Shown: positions 8,131-16,918, counted from the first letter of the stretch. The stretch: DNA of 64,000 nucleotides from Isachenkonia alkalipeptolytica (GCF_009910325.1 NZ_SUMG01000010.1:1-64000), one strand, 5' to 3'. Numbers and translations: made by a program. The notes: generated from the sequence alone by a model not told the origin.

Positions 8131-9586
8131 ATTCAGAAAGCACTTTTTCTATTTCTTTTTTATCAAAATTAGGCGGTGTTGGTTTAAAACTTTGATCATC
8201 CTTCTGAAGTTCATATTCTTTATATTGAAATTCTCTTAATTGTTTAATATTAATTTCACCCACTACGACCTGATCATTAATTCCACCCTTCAGCTTAACA
8301 ATATCTTTTTCATAAGTTCTGGATGGTCTAGTAATTCTCGAATCTCCAAAGTCCGAACTATTTGACTGGATAAAGTAACAGTGGACATCTCGGGCTACAG
8401 ATTCTACGATATTTGAAAAATATGGTATATCACGGTTATATTCTGAGGCTGTCAAAAAATCAACTTTACTTCTAAAATATGATCGGTGTTGAATATCAGC
8501 TAATTCAAAGCAATTAAAACAGCTAAACCTAACACCTTTCCACTTAAATAAATCGTAGGACATCTCAACGTTATAGGGTATTTTGTATCTGTATCCTTTC
8601 AATTGCCGCACTTCATCTGGAGAATAGTGATTTTTAAGCCTAATTTTCAAATATGAGTAGTTGTAGCCACCAATCTTATAAGGTACTACTGTTGCTAGGA
8701 AGTTCATGGCTACATTATTTCTGTTAATCATATGCTCCAATCCAAAGATAATAGTCTTTTGTTGCTTTCTAGCAAATATTGTTAGAATTCCAATCCAAGC
8801 AAAAGGCACAGATACTTCTGGGAAAACAACCACATCACTCTTTGTTAACTCTATATAATTTATTAATTTAATCAATTTATTAAAGCGATCACGAGACAGG
8901 TTTGGTGTTTTTAAATAACTTTGAGAAATATTTTTATTATCTACTTTTATGCTGGTTACGCCGATTCTTAAACTCTCTCTTTCAGCAATTGCAGGTATAG
9001 TAATTTCATTTACTCTCATATTTAAATATTTTGGAATATCAAGGTCTTCATCAAAAGACGGTTCCGACTTCTTGCTTAGATTTAAACCGTTAATACCAGC
9101 ATCTGAATAAAAATCTTTAGCATTTTTGACATAACTACCAAAATACCCAGATTCATACCTATATGCTTCTATAAAAAAATTATAATGCTGGACCTCATGA
9201 TAATGTATGAATCTTGGCGCATACTTAAATCTATTTAGATCTAACTTCAGTTCGCATTTTTTACTATTCTTACAAATATGCGATTGGGAATTATTAATAT
9301 GATCTTTTGAACATCTTAAATTTAATGTAACTAGATTTTTGATCTTGTCAATACCATATGAATAATTTATTAAAGGGGTGATTAAATAGTTATCTTTTAT
9401 GAGGTTAGCTCTTCTAAGCTTTTCACATTCACCTTCAGTGTTTTCATTTATTTTATATCCATCATTTGCTCGATTATCCTTTTCTATTAAGGTAAGTATG
9501 TTAAGGTTTAATGAGCAAGCTTGAACTATAGATAAATCACAATGCTTCTCTAAATATTGCTTTACTTCTTTCTCATTCTCTTTCAT
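8126..9586 (-). CDS. nitrilase-superfamily protein with unknown N-terminal half
   Basis: A 486-residue AT-rich gene. Residues ~205-450 form a carbon-nitrogen hydrolase fold with the Glu-Lys-Cys triad visible: DVVVFPEVSVP (Glu257), RLKNHYSPDE (Lys318) and FNCFELAD (Cys359). The first ~200 residues are not a known nitrilase part. They contain C92-x3-H96 ... H103-x-C105-x5-C111, a possible zinc knuckle, then an aromatic-rich stretch (RFIHYHEVQHYNFF). Nitrilase domains occur fused to reverse transcriptases in DRT type 1 (UG1) phage-defence proteins; here no polymerase YxDD motif is present. A defence role is inferred from this parallel and from location. Substrate is unknown. The ribosome site is weak. 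Confidence 0.65.
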   Translation of the reverse strand: MKENEKEVKQYLEKHCDLSIVQACSLNLNILTLIEKDNRANDGYKINENTEGECEKLRRANLIKDNYLITPLINYSYGIDKIKNLVTLNLRCSKDHINNSQSHICKNSKKCELKLDLNRFKYAPRFIHYHEVQHYNFFIEAYRYESGYFGSYVKNAKDFYSDAGINGLNLSKKSEPSFDEDLDIPKYLNMRVNEITIPAIAERESLRIGVTSIKVDNKNISQSYLKTPNLSRDRFNKLIKLINYIELTKSDVVVFPEVSVPFAWIGILTIFARKQQKTIIFGLEHMINRNNVAMNFLATVVPYKIGGYNYSYLKIRLKNHYSPDEVRQLKGYRYKIPYNVEMSYDLFKWKGVRFSCFNCFELADIQHRSYFRSKVDFLTASEYNRDIPYFSNIVESVARDVHCYFIQSNSSDFGDSRITRPSRTYEKDIVKLKGGINDQVVVGEINIKQLREFQYKEYELQKDDQSFKPTPPNFDKKEIEKVLSES

Positions 9587-9747
9587 CTCGTTCTCGTTGT
9601 TTAAAGAAACGGACTCAATGTTCTTTAATATTCTATTTCGATATGAGGTTTTTCTATTTCATAAGTTTGAGGCACAATAAAAAAACTTGAATTTGCTAAA
9701 AAAGCACGCAGCATTACAATAGAGAATCACTTCCGTGGTATTGTTTT

Positions 9748-9915
9748 TTACACTTTTTTCATAAGTGCTATTATAGTTCCTTCACTCATGAAAACTGGAA
9801 AATTGATGGTCCCCCTCTCCAAAAACAGCTTCCAAATTCTTTCTTTATATAAGTATTCTATATAGGTGGAAGATTTTCCTTCTTGTTCCAGTAAGTTTTT
9901 CATTTTGCCCAACAT
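9748..9915 (-). CDS. small hypothetical ORF, 55 residues
   Basis: Reads MLGKMKNLLEQEGKSS ... and ends in MKKV-stop. The start follows GGCGGGTGA. The sequence has an ordinary amino-acid mix with charged N-terminal and hydrophobic C-terminal parts. It may be a real small gene or the relic of a longer one. Nothing else is visible in the AT-rich stretch 9587-9996 apart from this ORF and the terminator at its end. Confidence 0.3.
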   Translation of the reverse strand: MLGKMKNLLEQEGKSSTYIEYLYKERIWKLFLERGTINFPVFMSEGTIIALMKKV

Positions 9916-9983
9916 TCACCCGCCTTATGGAGCCTTATTTTGGCAAATCCTTTGGTATAAGTCCCTAAAGAAACCAAAACATC

Positions 9984-10014
9984 AAAAAACGGACCCCTAA
10001 TTAGAGTCCGTTTT
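9984..10014 (-). terminator. rho-independent terminator of the holin-like gene
   Basis: On the minus strand AAAACGGAC, an 11-base loop, GTCCGTTTTTT. The stop codon of the holin-like gene lies in the loop. Confidence 0.8.
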
Positions 10015-10344
10015 ATTCTTATTCTTTTTTCCTTCCCCTTCTGCCTTTTCCTTTAACCTGATCTCGGAAGGTTTCATCTCTCCATTTTCATAACGTTTTA
10101 AGGCTTTAAGAAGCCATTCCTTAGAGTACTGATCTCCGAGATAGCCCAGGAGTCCTGAAAGGGATACTACAATCCCATCGTGCAGGGATCCTAAGCTCAT
10201 CAGGCCAAAGGCGGCCAGGTAGGCTAGGAAAGCCGAGGCCGCGATGTTGATGACGACACTTACTTCCAAGAGGCTCGATTCTTTTCTTACCCCTTCTCCA
10301 ATCATGGCTCCGATAACCGCCATAATCAGTAGTTCTAAATTCAG
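9997..10344 (-). CDS. phage holin-like membrane protein
   Basis: About 115 residues with two hydrophobic segments (LELLIMAVIGAMIGEG at the start, NIAASAFLAYLAAFGLMSLG near the middle) followed by a long charged tail (KRYENGEMKPSEIRLKEK ...). This layout, and its place at the end of a cassette with an amidase, fits a phage-type holin that makes membrane holes for the endolysin. The start is taken as CTG at 10344, six bases behind GGAGG; the next ATG is eight codons further in. The nearby ATG right behind the GGAGG belongs to another frame. Confidence 0.55.
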   Translation of the reverse strand: MNLELLIMAVIGAMIGEGVRKESSLLEVSVVINIAASAFLAYLAAFGLMSLGSLHDGIVVSLSGLLGYLGDQYSKEWLLKALKRYENGEMKPSEIRLKEKAEGEGKKNKNKTDSN

Positions 10345-10432
10345 AGGACATTCCTCCTTTGTTGAGGGTTCAAAAAGGACGGACAAGAAATGTCCGCCCT
10401 TTATCTACCCTGTTTTCGGGTAATCCCTTACC

Positions 10433-10639
10433 CTATTCCGCGGGTAATTCAATATCCTCGTAGGTGGTTCGAACCAGCCGGGCGGAGTGGGCCTGGGCAA
10501 AATCAAAGACGTTCTGGTCGATGATGGTTTCCATGGCACTTTTCACTTCATTTCCCGTCAAGTCTTCCCGTGCATCGTTCATGGAAAGACGGGTTCGGCT
10601 TCCTTCCGAGTTGATAAAGTTCATTTCAAGTCTAGGCAT
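10433..10639 (-). CDS. DUF2922 family protein
   Basis: A 68-residue protein whose pattern (LEMNFINSEGSRTRLSMNDA ... VKSAMETIIDQNVF) fits DUF2922, a small family of unknown role usually encoded beside DUF1659 in Firmicutes. Such pairs are often found near a small membrane protein and an amidase, as here. GGAGG lies three to four bases before the ATG. Confidence 0.8.
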   Translation of the reverse strand: MPRLEMNFINSEGSRTRLSMNDAREDLTGNEVKSAMETIIDQNVFDFAQAHSARLVRTTYEDIELPAE

Positions 10640-10738
10640 TCATTTTCCTCCTTTCTCTTATATTTTCCCCTGTCAATCTCTCTTTCCGATAACCCTTTTG
10701 CAGTACTCACTTTACTCAGTACTGTTTACACCCACTCC

Positions 10739-10936
10739 TTACAGTACCACTTCTTCAATCCGGGTTACCTGCTTCAGCGGGGTGGCGATCAAGCTGCCCA
10801 GTGCACCAGCCACGATGTTAATGTTTTCATCCTGGGCTTCAAACTTTAGGTTGCTGATGGTTCGTGATCGGAGAATCTCATTCCCGTCGGGGTCCATCCC
10901 GGCAACCACTTGCAGTCGCATTCTTTTTCGGTCCAT
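10739..10936 (-). CDS. DUF1659 family protein
   Basis: A 65-residue protein of DUF1659 type (KLQ-like strand MRLQVVAGMDPDGNEI, then ISNLKFEAQDENI). Function is unknown; it is the usual partner of DUF2922. The ATG at 10936 lies eight bases behind AAAGGAGG; an in-frame GTG three codons earlier overlaps the ribosome site and was rejected. Confidence 0.8.
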   Translation of the reverse strand: MDRKRMRLQVVAGMDPDGNEILRSRTISNLKFEAQDENINIVAGALGSLIATPLKQVTRIEEVVL

Positions 10937-11062
10937 ATTTTTCACCTCCTTTCATAGGGTGTTGAGATTTACTAAGATAAACCTCCTTTCTTTGGCTTAT
11001 GATTTATGTTTTAGTTCTTAAGCCCGCTTTTGTTGATCTCGCTGTTGCCTTTAGTTCAGATC

Positions 11063-11500
11063 TTAAAACTCAAAAGACTTACTCACCTCCTCTCCTTCCC
11101 CTAAGATATCCTCCTCTCCCTCTGTTAGCACGGTAATTGTGGCAAGCTCCTGATCTTCCTCTTCTTGAGCGCCTTCAACATCCCGGCCATTCTCCTCTTC
11201 GATTAGAAGGTCTAAGGGATTCTCCGGCAAGTCCGACAGCCTTTTTTCCTCAGGAATCACCCCCTCCACGGGATTCGCTTTTTTAATACGGTCCATCTCC
11301 TCGGCCATATCCCGCTGCACCGGCGTTATGGTCACAAGCACCTCCTCGTTGGGACGAAACTTACGAATCGCCAGCAGATTCTCATCGTTTAGGGCAATCT
11401 CTCCCAGGGTAATTCCGATCATTTGCTTCCAGTGCTTTCGCTGAATTTTGTTGGTGACATCCATTCGTTTAATCTTGGCAACCAGTTGGGATTTCGGCAT
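11063..11500 (-). CDS. hypothetical protein with acidic tail
   Basis: 145 residues. The N-terminal 65 residues are basic and compact (MPKSQLVAKIKRMDVTNKIQ ... RKFRPNEEVLVTITPVQRD). The rest is very acidic and probably disordered (EEENGRDVEGAQEEEDQE). AAAGGAG lies six bases before the ATG. It is not a family I know. It stands between the amidase and the DUF1659/DUF2922 pair on the same strand and is probably part of the same transcript. Confidence 0.6.
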   Translation of the reverse strand: MPKSQLVAKIKRMDVTNKIQRKHWKQMIGITLGEIALNDENLLAIRKFRPNEEVLVTITPVQRDMAEEMDRIKKANPVEGVIPEEKRLSDLPENPLDLLIEEENGRDVEGAQEEEDQELATITVLTEGEEDILGEGEEVSKSFEF

Positions 11501-11598
11501 AACATTCTCCTTTTTCTTTTATTTTTTCCATGTACTCCTCCCTTTTCTTACTCCCGCACTCCGGCTTACATCTTGCAAATTCTGATTTTCCTTTGGCC

Positions 11599-12342
11599 TT
11601 ATCGGGGTGGCACCAGATACGTAGGGTATCCGTCGTTTTCCAAGGCTTCAATCATTCGTAGGGCATTTTCTTTTTCTCGAAAGGCTCCGACCTGCACCCG
11701 GTACAGCTTCTCCGGGGTCTCTTCCCTGCTATCTTCTTTCATTGCTTTTTCCCTCCCTTCTTCCTCCTGGATCCCGTAGTAGTCCTTGATTGCTTCACAT
11801 TGAACCTCCGCAAGATCTCGAAGATTTTGATCCTCCAGTAAAATTTTCTCCTCCTCCACATGATCATGAAACAGACTTTCGATCAAGAGAATCGATGGGA
11901 TATGGTACAGCACTCCGTAGTATAAAATCCCATAGTAGTCATCCCGTTTTGTGGTCAACCGGTTTTTTGCCCCCCGGTTGTGGGTACGAAAGTGTGTGGC
12001 AATGGCTCGGGACATTTTCCCGGCAAAAGACATATCCTTTGGCCGCTTAACGGAGTAATAAACCTCTGTCCCCTTGGCCGTACCGTTAAAGGCATTGGTG
12101 TGTTCGCTGATGAAAAGATCTGCTTTAAAATCCCTGGCAATCTCCGCCCGCTGCTTTCTGGATAAGGTTTGGTCTTTCTCCCGGGTAAGCTTTACTTCAA
12201 AATGCCCGGTCTTTTCCAACTCCTCTTTTAAGTACTTTGAAATTTTCAGTACGCCGTCGGCTTCAATGTAGCCGGTCGGTCCCCGATTCCATCGATCTTC
12301 TCCCCCATGGCCGGGGTCAATTACTACGCGTATTTTTCTCAT
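11599..12342 (-). CDS. N-acetylmuramoyl-L-alanine amidase with SPOR-like end
   Basis: 247 residues. It has an Amidase_3 (zinc) domain: VVIDPGHGGED with the first zinc His, the zinc Glu in the ILLIESLFHDH region, and FISEHTNAF. This enzyme class cleaves the amide between N-acetylmuramate and the stem peptide. The last ~40 residues (YRVQVGAFREKENALRMIEA) match the start of a SPOR peptidoglycan-binding domain that stops early, at PTYLVPPR. There is no signal peptide, so export would need the holin-like protein or lysis. The start ATG is behind GAGGAGG. It is the endolysin-like member of the cassette. Confidence 0.85.
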   Translation of the reverse strand: MRKIRVVIDPGHGGEDRWNRGPTGYIEADGVLKISKYLKEELEKTGHFEVKLTREKDQTLSRKQRAEIARDFKADLFISEHTNAFNGTAKGTEVYYSVKRPKDMSFAGKMSRAIATHFRTHNRGAKNRLTTKRDDYYGILYYGVLYHIPSILLIESLFHDHVEEEKILLEDQNLRDLAEVQCEAIKDYYGIQEEEGREKAMKEDSREETPEKLYRVQVGAFREKENALRMIEALENDGYPTYLVPPR

Positions 12343-12455
12343 ATTTTCCTCCTCTTTAAAGTTTTTTCCTTTTTCCTTCCCAATTTCCCTTCCTGTCAAA
12401 CTCTCAAACCCCTATCTCTCTTTTTTCTATCGCCCTCCTTTCTGTCCTTCTTTTC

Positions 12456-12614
12456 TTAGATCACCTCCTCATCAATCTCATAGTTTGGCCTTTTATGATG
12501 CCGGGCATAGTAACCGATAATCTCCGCTTCTTTTTTTCGATTCTCCATTTCCTTACGTTTTTTTCGGTCCCGAAGGTATCTTCTTAAGAATTCCTCCTTG
12601 GATAAAACCTCCAT
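12456..12614 (-). CDS. small basic hypothetical protein, 52 residues
   Basis: Reads MEVLSKEEFLRRYLRDRKKR and ends NYEIDEEVI. It is highly charged and helical, with a good GGAGGTG four bases ahead of the ATG. It is first in the minus-strand cassette that leads into the amidase gene, next to the putative replication origin. A small DNA- or RNA-binding role is possible but unproven. Confidence 0.55.
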   Translation of the reverse strand: MEVLSKEEFLRRYLRDRKKRKEMENRKKEAEIIGYYARHHKRPNYEIDEEVI

Positions 12615-12700
12615 CTTTCACCTCCCTTCTTGAACTCTTGTTCGATTTACGTATATTATACCCGAAATAAAATAAATGTCTATACCCATTGCAAATAAAA

Positions 12701-13150
12701 GAACTAAACAACACTAGATAACACTAAATAACACTAAACAACACTCGATATAACTCAAAAACCTCAAAATTTCTATTTGAAAACCTCATTCAATCTTATG
12801 CACAATTTATCCACATGAATATCAGGGGTTATCCACATCTTATCCACAAATAGGATGAAACGTCCCCTTCTAAGGCGTAAAAACATCTCTTAAGAAGCGA
12901 CTTATCTTCTCCTCTGAAAATACAAAACTTCGCCTCAGTAGCTCCTAAAAATCCCCCCTAATTATACTGATCTTAATAAAACTGACTTCAGTGAGATTTA
13001 TTGATCCATACTGAATTAATTGACGTCTTGATTGAGAAGACAACGGCGATCTACCACCGTCCATAAAAAATAACAAGAGTGAACAAAAATGAAGAAGTGT
13101 TGATTAGTGTTGTTTAGTGTTGATTGGTGTTGATTAGTGTTATCCAGTGC
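12701..13150. other. putative plasmid-type replication origin
   Basis: Two arrays of decamers in exact 10-bp register face each other. The left array (12701-12760) carries ACACTAAACA, ACACTAGATA, ACACTAAATA and similar units. The right array (13091-13150) carries the inverse (TGATTAGTGT, TGTTTAGTGT, TGATTGGTGT). Between them lie four DnaA boxes and AT-rich DNA, and a RepA_N initiator gene starts 94 bases to the right. The whole has the make-up of an iteron-type origin. No gene is seen between 12615 and 13243. Confidence 0.7.
12796..12848 (+). promoter_or_regulatory. four DnaA boxes in 11-bp phase
   Basis: TTATGCACA at 12796 and TTATCCACA at 12807, 12829 and 12840. All have the same orientation, with start-to-start spacings of 11, 22 and 11 bases. 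Confidence 0.8.
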
Positions 13151-13243
13151 TTTTTGCAGCAAAAGGGATAGGCAATCTTCCAAGAATTGATTATAATAAA
13201 CCCCATAACCGGTTCGAGATTATTTTTAAAGGGGGAAATGTAA

Positions 13244-13792
13244 ATGAAGAACACAAAGGTAGATCCAAAACGCTTTTACAAAAGGGGGCATCAGGTGGAT
13301 TTTCGTTTTCTCAAAACACCGAGGAATTTTTATTATAACCGGAAGTATCATAAGCTTTCCTTAGGGGCAAGATCTTTATACGTTATTTTGTCCGATCGCA
13401 TGAGCTTGAGTTTAAAGAATGAAATGATCGATGAAGAAGGGTATACTTTTGTACTTTTCAAGACCAAGCCTGCCCAAGATGATACCCGAAGACCGGAAGA
13501 AAAGCCTGAAGAAGACTTCAGTCTTTCAGAGCTGTTGAATGTGAATCCTAAGAGCATAAAAAAATATAAAGAAGAACTCATCCGTCATGAGTTACTCGTT
13601 GAAAAACGCAGGGGACTGGGAAAAGTCAATCGTTTGTATGTATTAATACCGGAGGAAGCACCAATCAGCCGGAAACCGATACAACTGAGTCTTGAAAGAG
13701 ATGCCTATAAAAAGAACTTCCCCGCACTGTGTGGAGAAGTCCCTTTGGAAGGAAATATTTCTCCCCTTTATCAAATGTCCTCCAGGGGATAA
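13244..13792 (+). CDS. RepA_N-type replication initiator, short form
   Basis: 182 residues. The N-terminal ~130 residues match the RepA_N domain of Gram-positive plasmid initiators: KLSLGARSLYVILSDRMSLS followed by KNEMIDEEGYTFVLF, then a winged-helix-like part (NPKSIKKYKEELIRHELL and GLGKVNRLYVL). Full RepA_N initiators are usually near 250-350 residues, so the C-terminal domain is short or missing. GGGGGAAATGTAA precedes the ATG. It lies beside the decamer/DnaA-box origin. It may be the initiator of an integrated plasmid, phage-plasmid or conjugative element, or a truncated relic. Confidence 0.82.
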   Translation: MKNTKVDPKRFYKRGHQVDFRFLKTPRNFYYNRKYHKLSLGARSLYVILSDRMSLSLKNEMIDEEGYTFVLFKTKPAQDDTRRPEEKPEEDFSLSELLNVNPKSIKKYKEELIRHELLVEKRRGLGKVNRLYVLIPEEAPISRKPIQLSLERDAYKKNFPALCGEVPLEGNISPLYQMSSRG

Positions 13793-13843
13793 AAAAAGCC
13801 GGAGACCTGCATCCTTTTGATTTAAGGATAGGGTCTCCGGCCC
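13791..13843 (-). terminator. rho-independent terminator of the HTH gene
   Basis: On the minus strand the stem GGTCTCCGGC pairs with GCCGGAGACC and is followed by TTTTTTT. It lies between the converging RepA_N and HTH genes. Confidence 0.8.
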
Positions 13844-13865
13844 ATCATTTATACTGCTTATTATA

Positions 13866-14150
13866 CTACGCTTTTGGTTCGAAATCTCCTGATTCATGTT
13901 CCAGGATATAGCTTTTCAGTGCACTTTCACTTACCCGGTACTGTCTATCAATTCGTACGGATTTAAGCTTTCCTGAACGAAGAATTTGGTATACTTTGCT
14001 TCTTCCCAGTAACAGTCTTTTTTTCACATCCTCCGATGTAAGCATTTCCCCAAAATCCATTTCCTTTGTTTGATCTTTGGCAGAAGTTGTAGGTTTTATG
14101 TAGTTCACCTCCTTTTGATTATGGTCTGTAACGGAATTGATTTTTTTCAT
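13866..14150 (-). CDS. excisionase-like helix-turn-helix protein
   Basis: 94 residues. The C-terminal half is a small MerR/excisionase-type winged helix: MLTSEDVKKRLLLGRSKVYQILRSGKLKSVRIDRQYRV. Such proteins bind DNA and direct excision or copy control of mobile elements. The first 35 residues are polar. The ATG at 14150 lies behind GGGGGAA. It is adjacent to the RepA_N gene but convergent with it, so it is probably a module of the same element. Confidence 0.78.
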   Translation of the reverse strand: MKKINSVTDHNQKEVNYIKPTTSAKDQTKEMDFGEMLTSEDVKKRLLLGRSKVYQILRSGKLKSVRIDRQYRVSESALKSYILEHESGDFEPKA

Positions 14151-14278
14151 GGCCATTCCCCCTGTTTTAATACCTATAAAGGTTTTTAGCTCACATGAAT
14201 TGAACATGTGTTCTTTGTATATAGAATACATGTTCCCAAGATAATTGTCAATATATTTCCACAGTTTCGGAGAAAAAA

Positions 14279-14530
14279 TTTAAGCCTTATAAAACCACCG
14301 TGGTCGTGATGGATGAGGTTAGATACCTTCCAATCACCCGGGAAGAAGCTAATTTATTTTTTCAACTGCTCTCGACATTGCATGAACAGTCGTCATTGAT
14401 CATCACCTCAAATAAAGGACTGGAAGATTGGACGGAACTCTTAGGAGATCCGGCTCTTACCACCGCAGTTTTAGACATACTTACTCATCGATGCGAGCTC
14501 TTTTATTTTACAGGAGAAGTTATCGTTTAG
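14279..14530 (+). pseudogene. IstB C-terminal fragment (IS21 family)
   Basis: About 80 codons matching the end of an IstB ATPase: VVVMDEVRYLPITREEANL (Walker B area) through LIITSNKGLEDWTELLGD to FYFTGE. The N-terminal two-thirds and the partner istA are absent. It is on the opposite strand and distinct in sequence from the complete IstB next door, so it comes from an older, different IS21 insertion. Confidence 0.8.
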
Positions 14531-14687
14531 CACATCGTGAATCTTTATTTTAGACAAAAGAATCAGGCTCTAAACGTCAATGAATTTGTTTACCATTCGA
14601 TATTGAATTAGTTTACCAGTTGATCATCAAAAGGTTTACCACTTAATATCTATATAAAGGGAAAACCGAATAAGGCTTTCCCTAATA

Positions 14688-15452
14688 TCATTCACTCAGT
14701 TCTTTGGTTGTACCATTGGCATGCTCGCTCCGGTAAGAGGGGCCGTTCATATTCAATACATGGGAACGGAAGGTCAACCGATCAACCAGAGCAGAGACCA
14801 TGGTTTCATTTTCAAATAGGGTAGTCCACTCTGAGAACTTTAAGTTCGTAGAAACCACTACACTTTGTTTTTCCGCTCGATCTGCGATCACCTTGAAAAG
14901 AAGTTCGGATTGATGGCGATTAAAAGTTAAATACGACATCTCATCAATAATGAGCAGGTCCGTTTTAGCCAACTGTTTTTCAAACTTCAAAATACGCTTA
15001 TATTCCATTGCTTCGATGAGCTCATTCGATAGATTCGCTGCGGTACAGAAGCGTACATTCATGCCTTGCATACAGGCATTGATGCCCAAGGCGATGGAAA
15101 GATGGGTCTTGCCTCGACCCGTGTTGCCGATCATTACGATATTTTGTCGTTTACCAATAAAGTCACAGGTTGCCAGTTCACGAAATGCGCTTTCATTTAC
15201 ATGATCATAGCGATGGAGATCCAACTCATCAAAGGTTTTCTGATAAGGAAATTTAGCCGTTTTTATTTTTCTCTTTTGGCTACTTTCCATCCGGGAAGCA
15301 GCTTCCGTCTTTAACAGTTCGATTAAGAAATCTTCGAAACTCTGGTCCTTATCCATCTGTCTTATGACTTCTTCATAACGGTTAAAAGAGGGGACTCTGA
15401 GCTGTTTAGCATATAGTTCAATGGTTTGTTGGTGTAGTGTTGAATTTTTCAT
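14688..15452 (-). CDS. istB: IS21-family IstB helper ATPase
   Basis: 254 residues of AAA+ type. Walker A is GNTGRGKTHLS, Walker B is LLIIDEMSYL, and sensor region VVVSTNLKFSEW is present. IstB assembles on DNA with ATP and delivers the target to the IstA transposase. The start overlaps the istA stop by four bases, the usual translational coupling. Length is normal and the gene looks intact. Confidence 0.93.
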   Translation of the reverse strand: MKNSTLHQQTIELYAKQLRVPSFNRYEEVIRQMDKDQSFEDFLIELLKTEAASRMESSQKRKIKTAKFPYQKTFDELDLHRYDHVNESAFRELATCDFIGKRQNIVMIGNTGRGKTHLSIALGINACMQGMNVRFCTAANLSNELIEAMEYKRILKFEKQLAKTDLLIIDEMSYLTFNRHQSELLFKVIADRAEKQSVVVSTNLKFSEWTTLFENETMVSALVDRLTFRSHVLNMNGPSYRSEHANGTTKELSE

Positions 15453-16918
15453 GATTCCAGCACCATCCCATACTTTTTGTCATAGTTCACAAGGTTTACC
15501 GGCTCCACCGGAACATCTTGCTTCATGGGGATTACCGTGAGCTTTTCCGATGGACAAAGATGCGCACGTATAAGATCTACTGTCGGGACAGTATAGCTCG
15601 GAATAGAGTCTTTAATCGATAGGATCCGATCTTCACCATGGTCGATACAAAGCCTTAATAACTTGACCATTTCTCGGTTACCACCGGGAAGTCTTTTTCC
15701 CCACTCCATAAGCTCCTGGCTGACATTTTGCTTTACCGGTTTAGCATTAAAGACGGAGCGTGGCTTTCTCTCTAAAAGGTCAATGTAGTGCTCAAGCTTG
15801 TATTGGGTTTCTCCCGCTTTGTAAGAACGTTTATAGCTTGCAATTTCATGATTTTGAAAGTGGATTTCAATGTGGTTTCCAAAACCTTTTACGGTTACCG
15901 GCTTTCTAAGGTACCTTGTTGGTACAGAGTAATAACTTTTTTCAAAGAAGGCCGTTGAGTAATCATCCACCCGGATGACGGCTGTTTTGCTGGTATCATA
16001 GTGAAAGATTGGCAAGGGGTTAAGGCTTGTTTGTTCCTGGGCGTACATGATTTTCACAGGATGTTCCCGCTTTTGAATTTTATGATTTTCCCGGTACCGA
16101 AGGCATTTCTCCCAAAGAAGGCGGTTCAGGGCTTCAATGTCGGTAATCGAAGGAAGTGGGACAAAGAAATTTTTCCTTGCATACCCGACAAGATTTTCCA
16201 CCAACCCCTTCTCGTTACCCTTTCCGGGGTTACAGAAGTCGAGGTCGAAGGCACAGTGGGCACTGAAGGCGAGGTAGCGGTCCTGTGCTTTTGCATAAAT
16301 CCCGAAGCCTTCTTTTACAGCAACCTTAGCATTATCAAAGATGGCTCGTCTCGTGACACCGCCAAAGAAGGTAAACATTCGCTGTTGTGCTTCGAGAAAG
16401 GATTCTTCATTGGCTGCAAAGAAAGCTTGGACAAAGATATCGCAACTATAACATAGTCTTCCACAAAAGATATGTAGCTTCACTTTTTTCTTGTTATAGT
16501 AAAGGGTTACTTCGCCCCAGTCAATTTGAACCGCTTCACCTGGTTCATAGGATAAGGGAACACTACTTTGATGTGGAACACTTTGGGCTTTTCGTAAGTC
16601 TCGAACGACCTTTCGAATCGTGGATTCTCCACCGGCAAAGTCTTTCTCATCCACTAATCGGTCAAAGATTTTTTTACTTGTGTGGGTTTGCTTTCGAACT
16701 TTTTCTTCTTCATCATGTTTAAAGCATTCGAGAATGATTTCAATCACTTCGTCAGTGATTAGTGTTGGTTCCCGCTCATAGGACTTTCTTGTCCCGGGAT
16801 GCGCTGCGCCTTCGCAGTACTTTTTTACTGTTTGACGAGCGACTCCTAAGCTTCTTGCAATTGAACGCTCGGATTCACCACTCAAGTATCGCTGTCTGAT
16901 TTCTTTGTATACATCCAT
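15449..16918 (-). CDS. istA: IS21-family IstA transposase
   Basis: About 489 residues. The N-terminal helix-turn-helix is RQRYLSGESERSIARSLGV followed by ARQTVKKYCEG. The DDE integrase core runs through PGEAVQIDWGEVTLYY (first Asp), RRAIFDNAKVAVKEGFG (second Asp), and GNEKGLVENLVGYARKNFF (Glu). The C-terminal beta-barrel follows. The start is taken at the ATG at 16918; an upstream in-frame TTG at 16939 directly abuts GGGAGG. No frameshift is seen. Confidence 0.92.
   Translation of the reverse strand: MDVYKEIRQRYLSGESERSIARSLGVARQTVKKYCEGAAHPGTRKSYEREPTLITDEVIEIILECFKHDEEEKVRKQTHTSKKIFDRLVDEKDFAGGESTIRKVVRDLRKAQSVPHQSSVPLSYEPGEAVQIDWGEVTLYYNKKKVKLHIFCGRLCYSCDIFVQAFFAANEESFLEAQQRMFTFFGGVTRRAIFDNAKVAVKEGFGIYAKAQDRYLAFSAHCAFDLDFCNPGKGNEKGLVENLVGYARKNFFVPLPSITDIEALNRLLWEKCLRYRENHKIQKREHPVKIMYAQEQTSLNPLPIFHYDTSKTAVIRVDDYSTAFFEKSYYSVPTRYLRKPVTVKGFGNHIEIHFQNHEIASYKRSYKAGETQYKLEHYIDLLERKPRSVFNAKPVKQNVSQELMEWGKRLPGGNREMVKLLRLCIDHGEDRILSIKDSIPSYTVPTVDLIRAHLCPSEKLTVIPMKQDVPVEPVNLVNYDKKYGMVLES

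Noticed and set aside
8126-9586. Call as a reverse-transcriptase-nitrilase (DRT1) protein
   Set aside because: No reverse-transcriptase motif exists in the N-terminal part or in the flanking DNA; only the nitrilase part is comparable.
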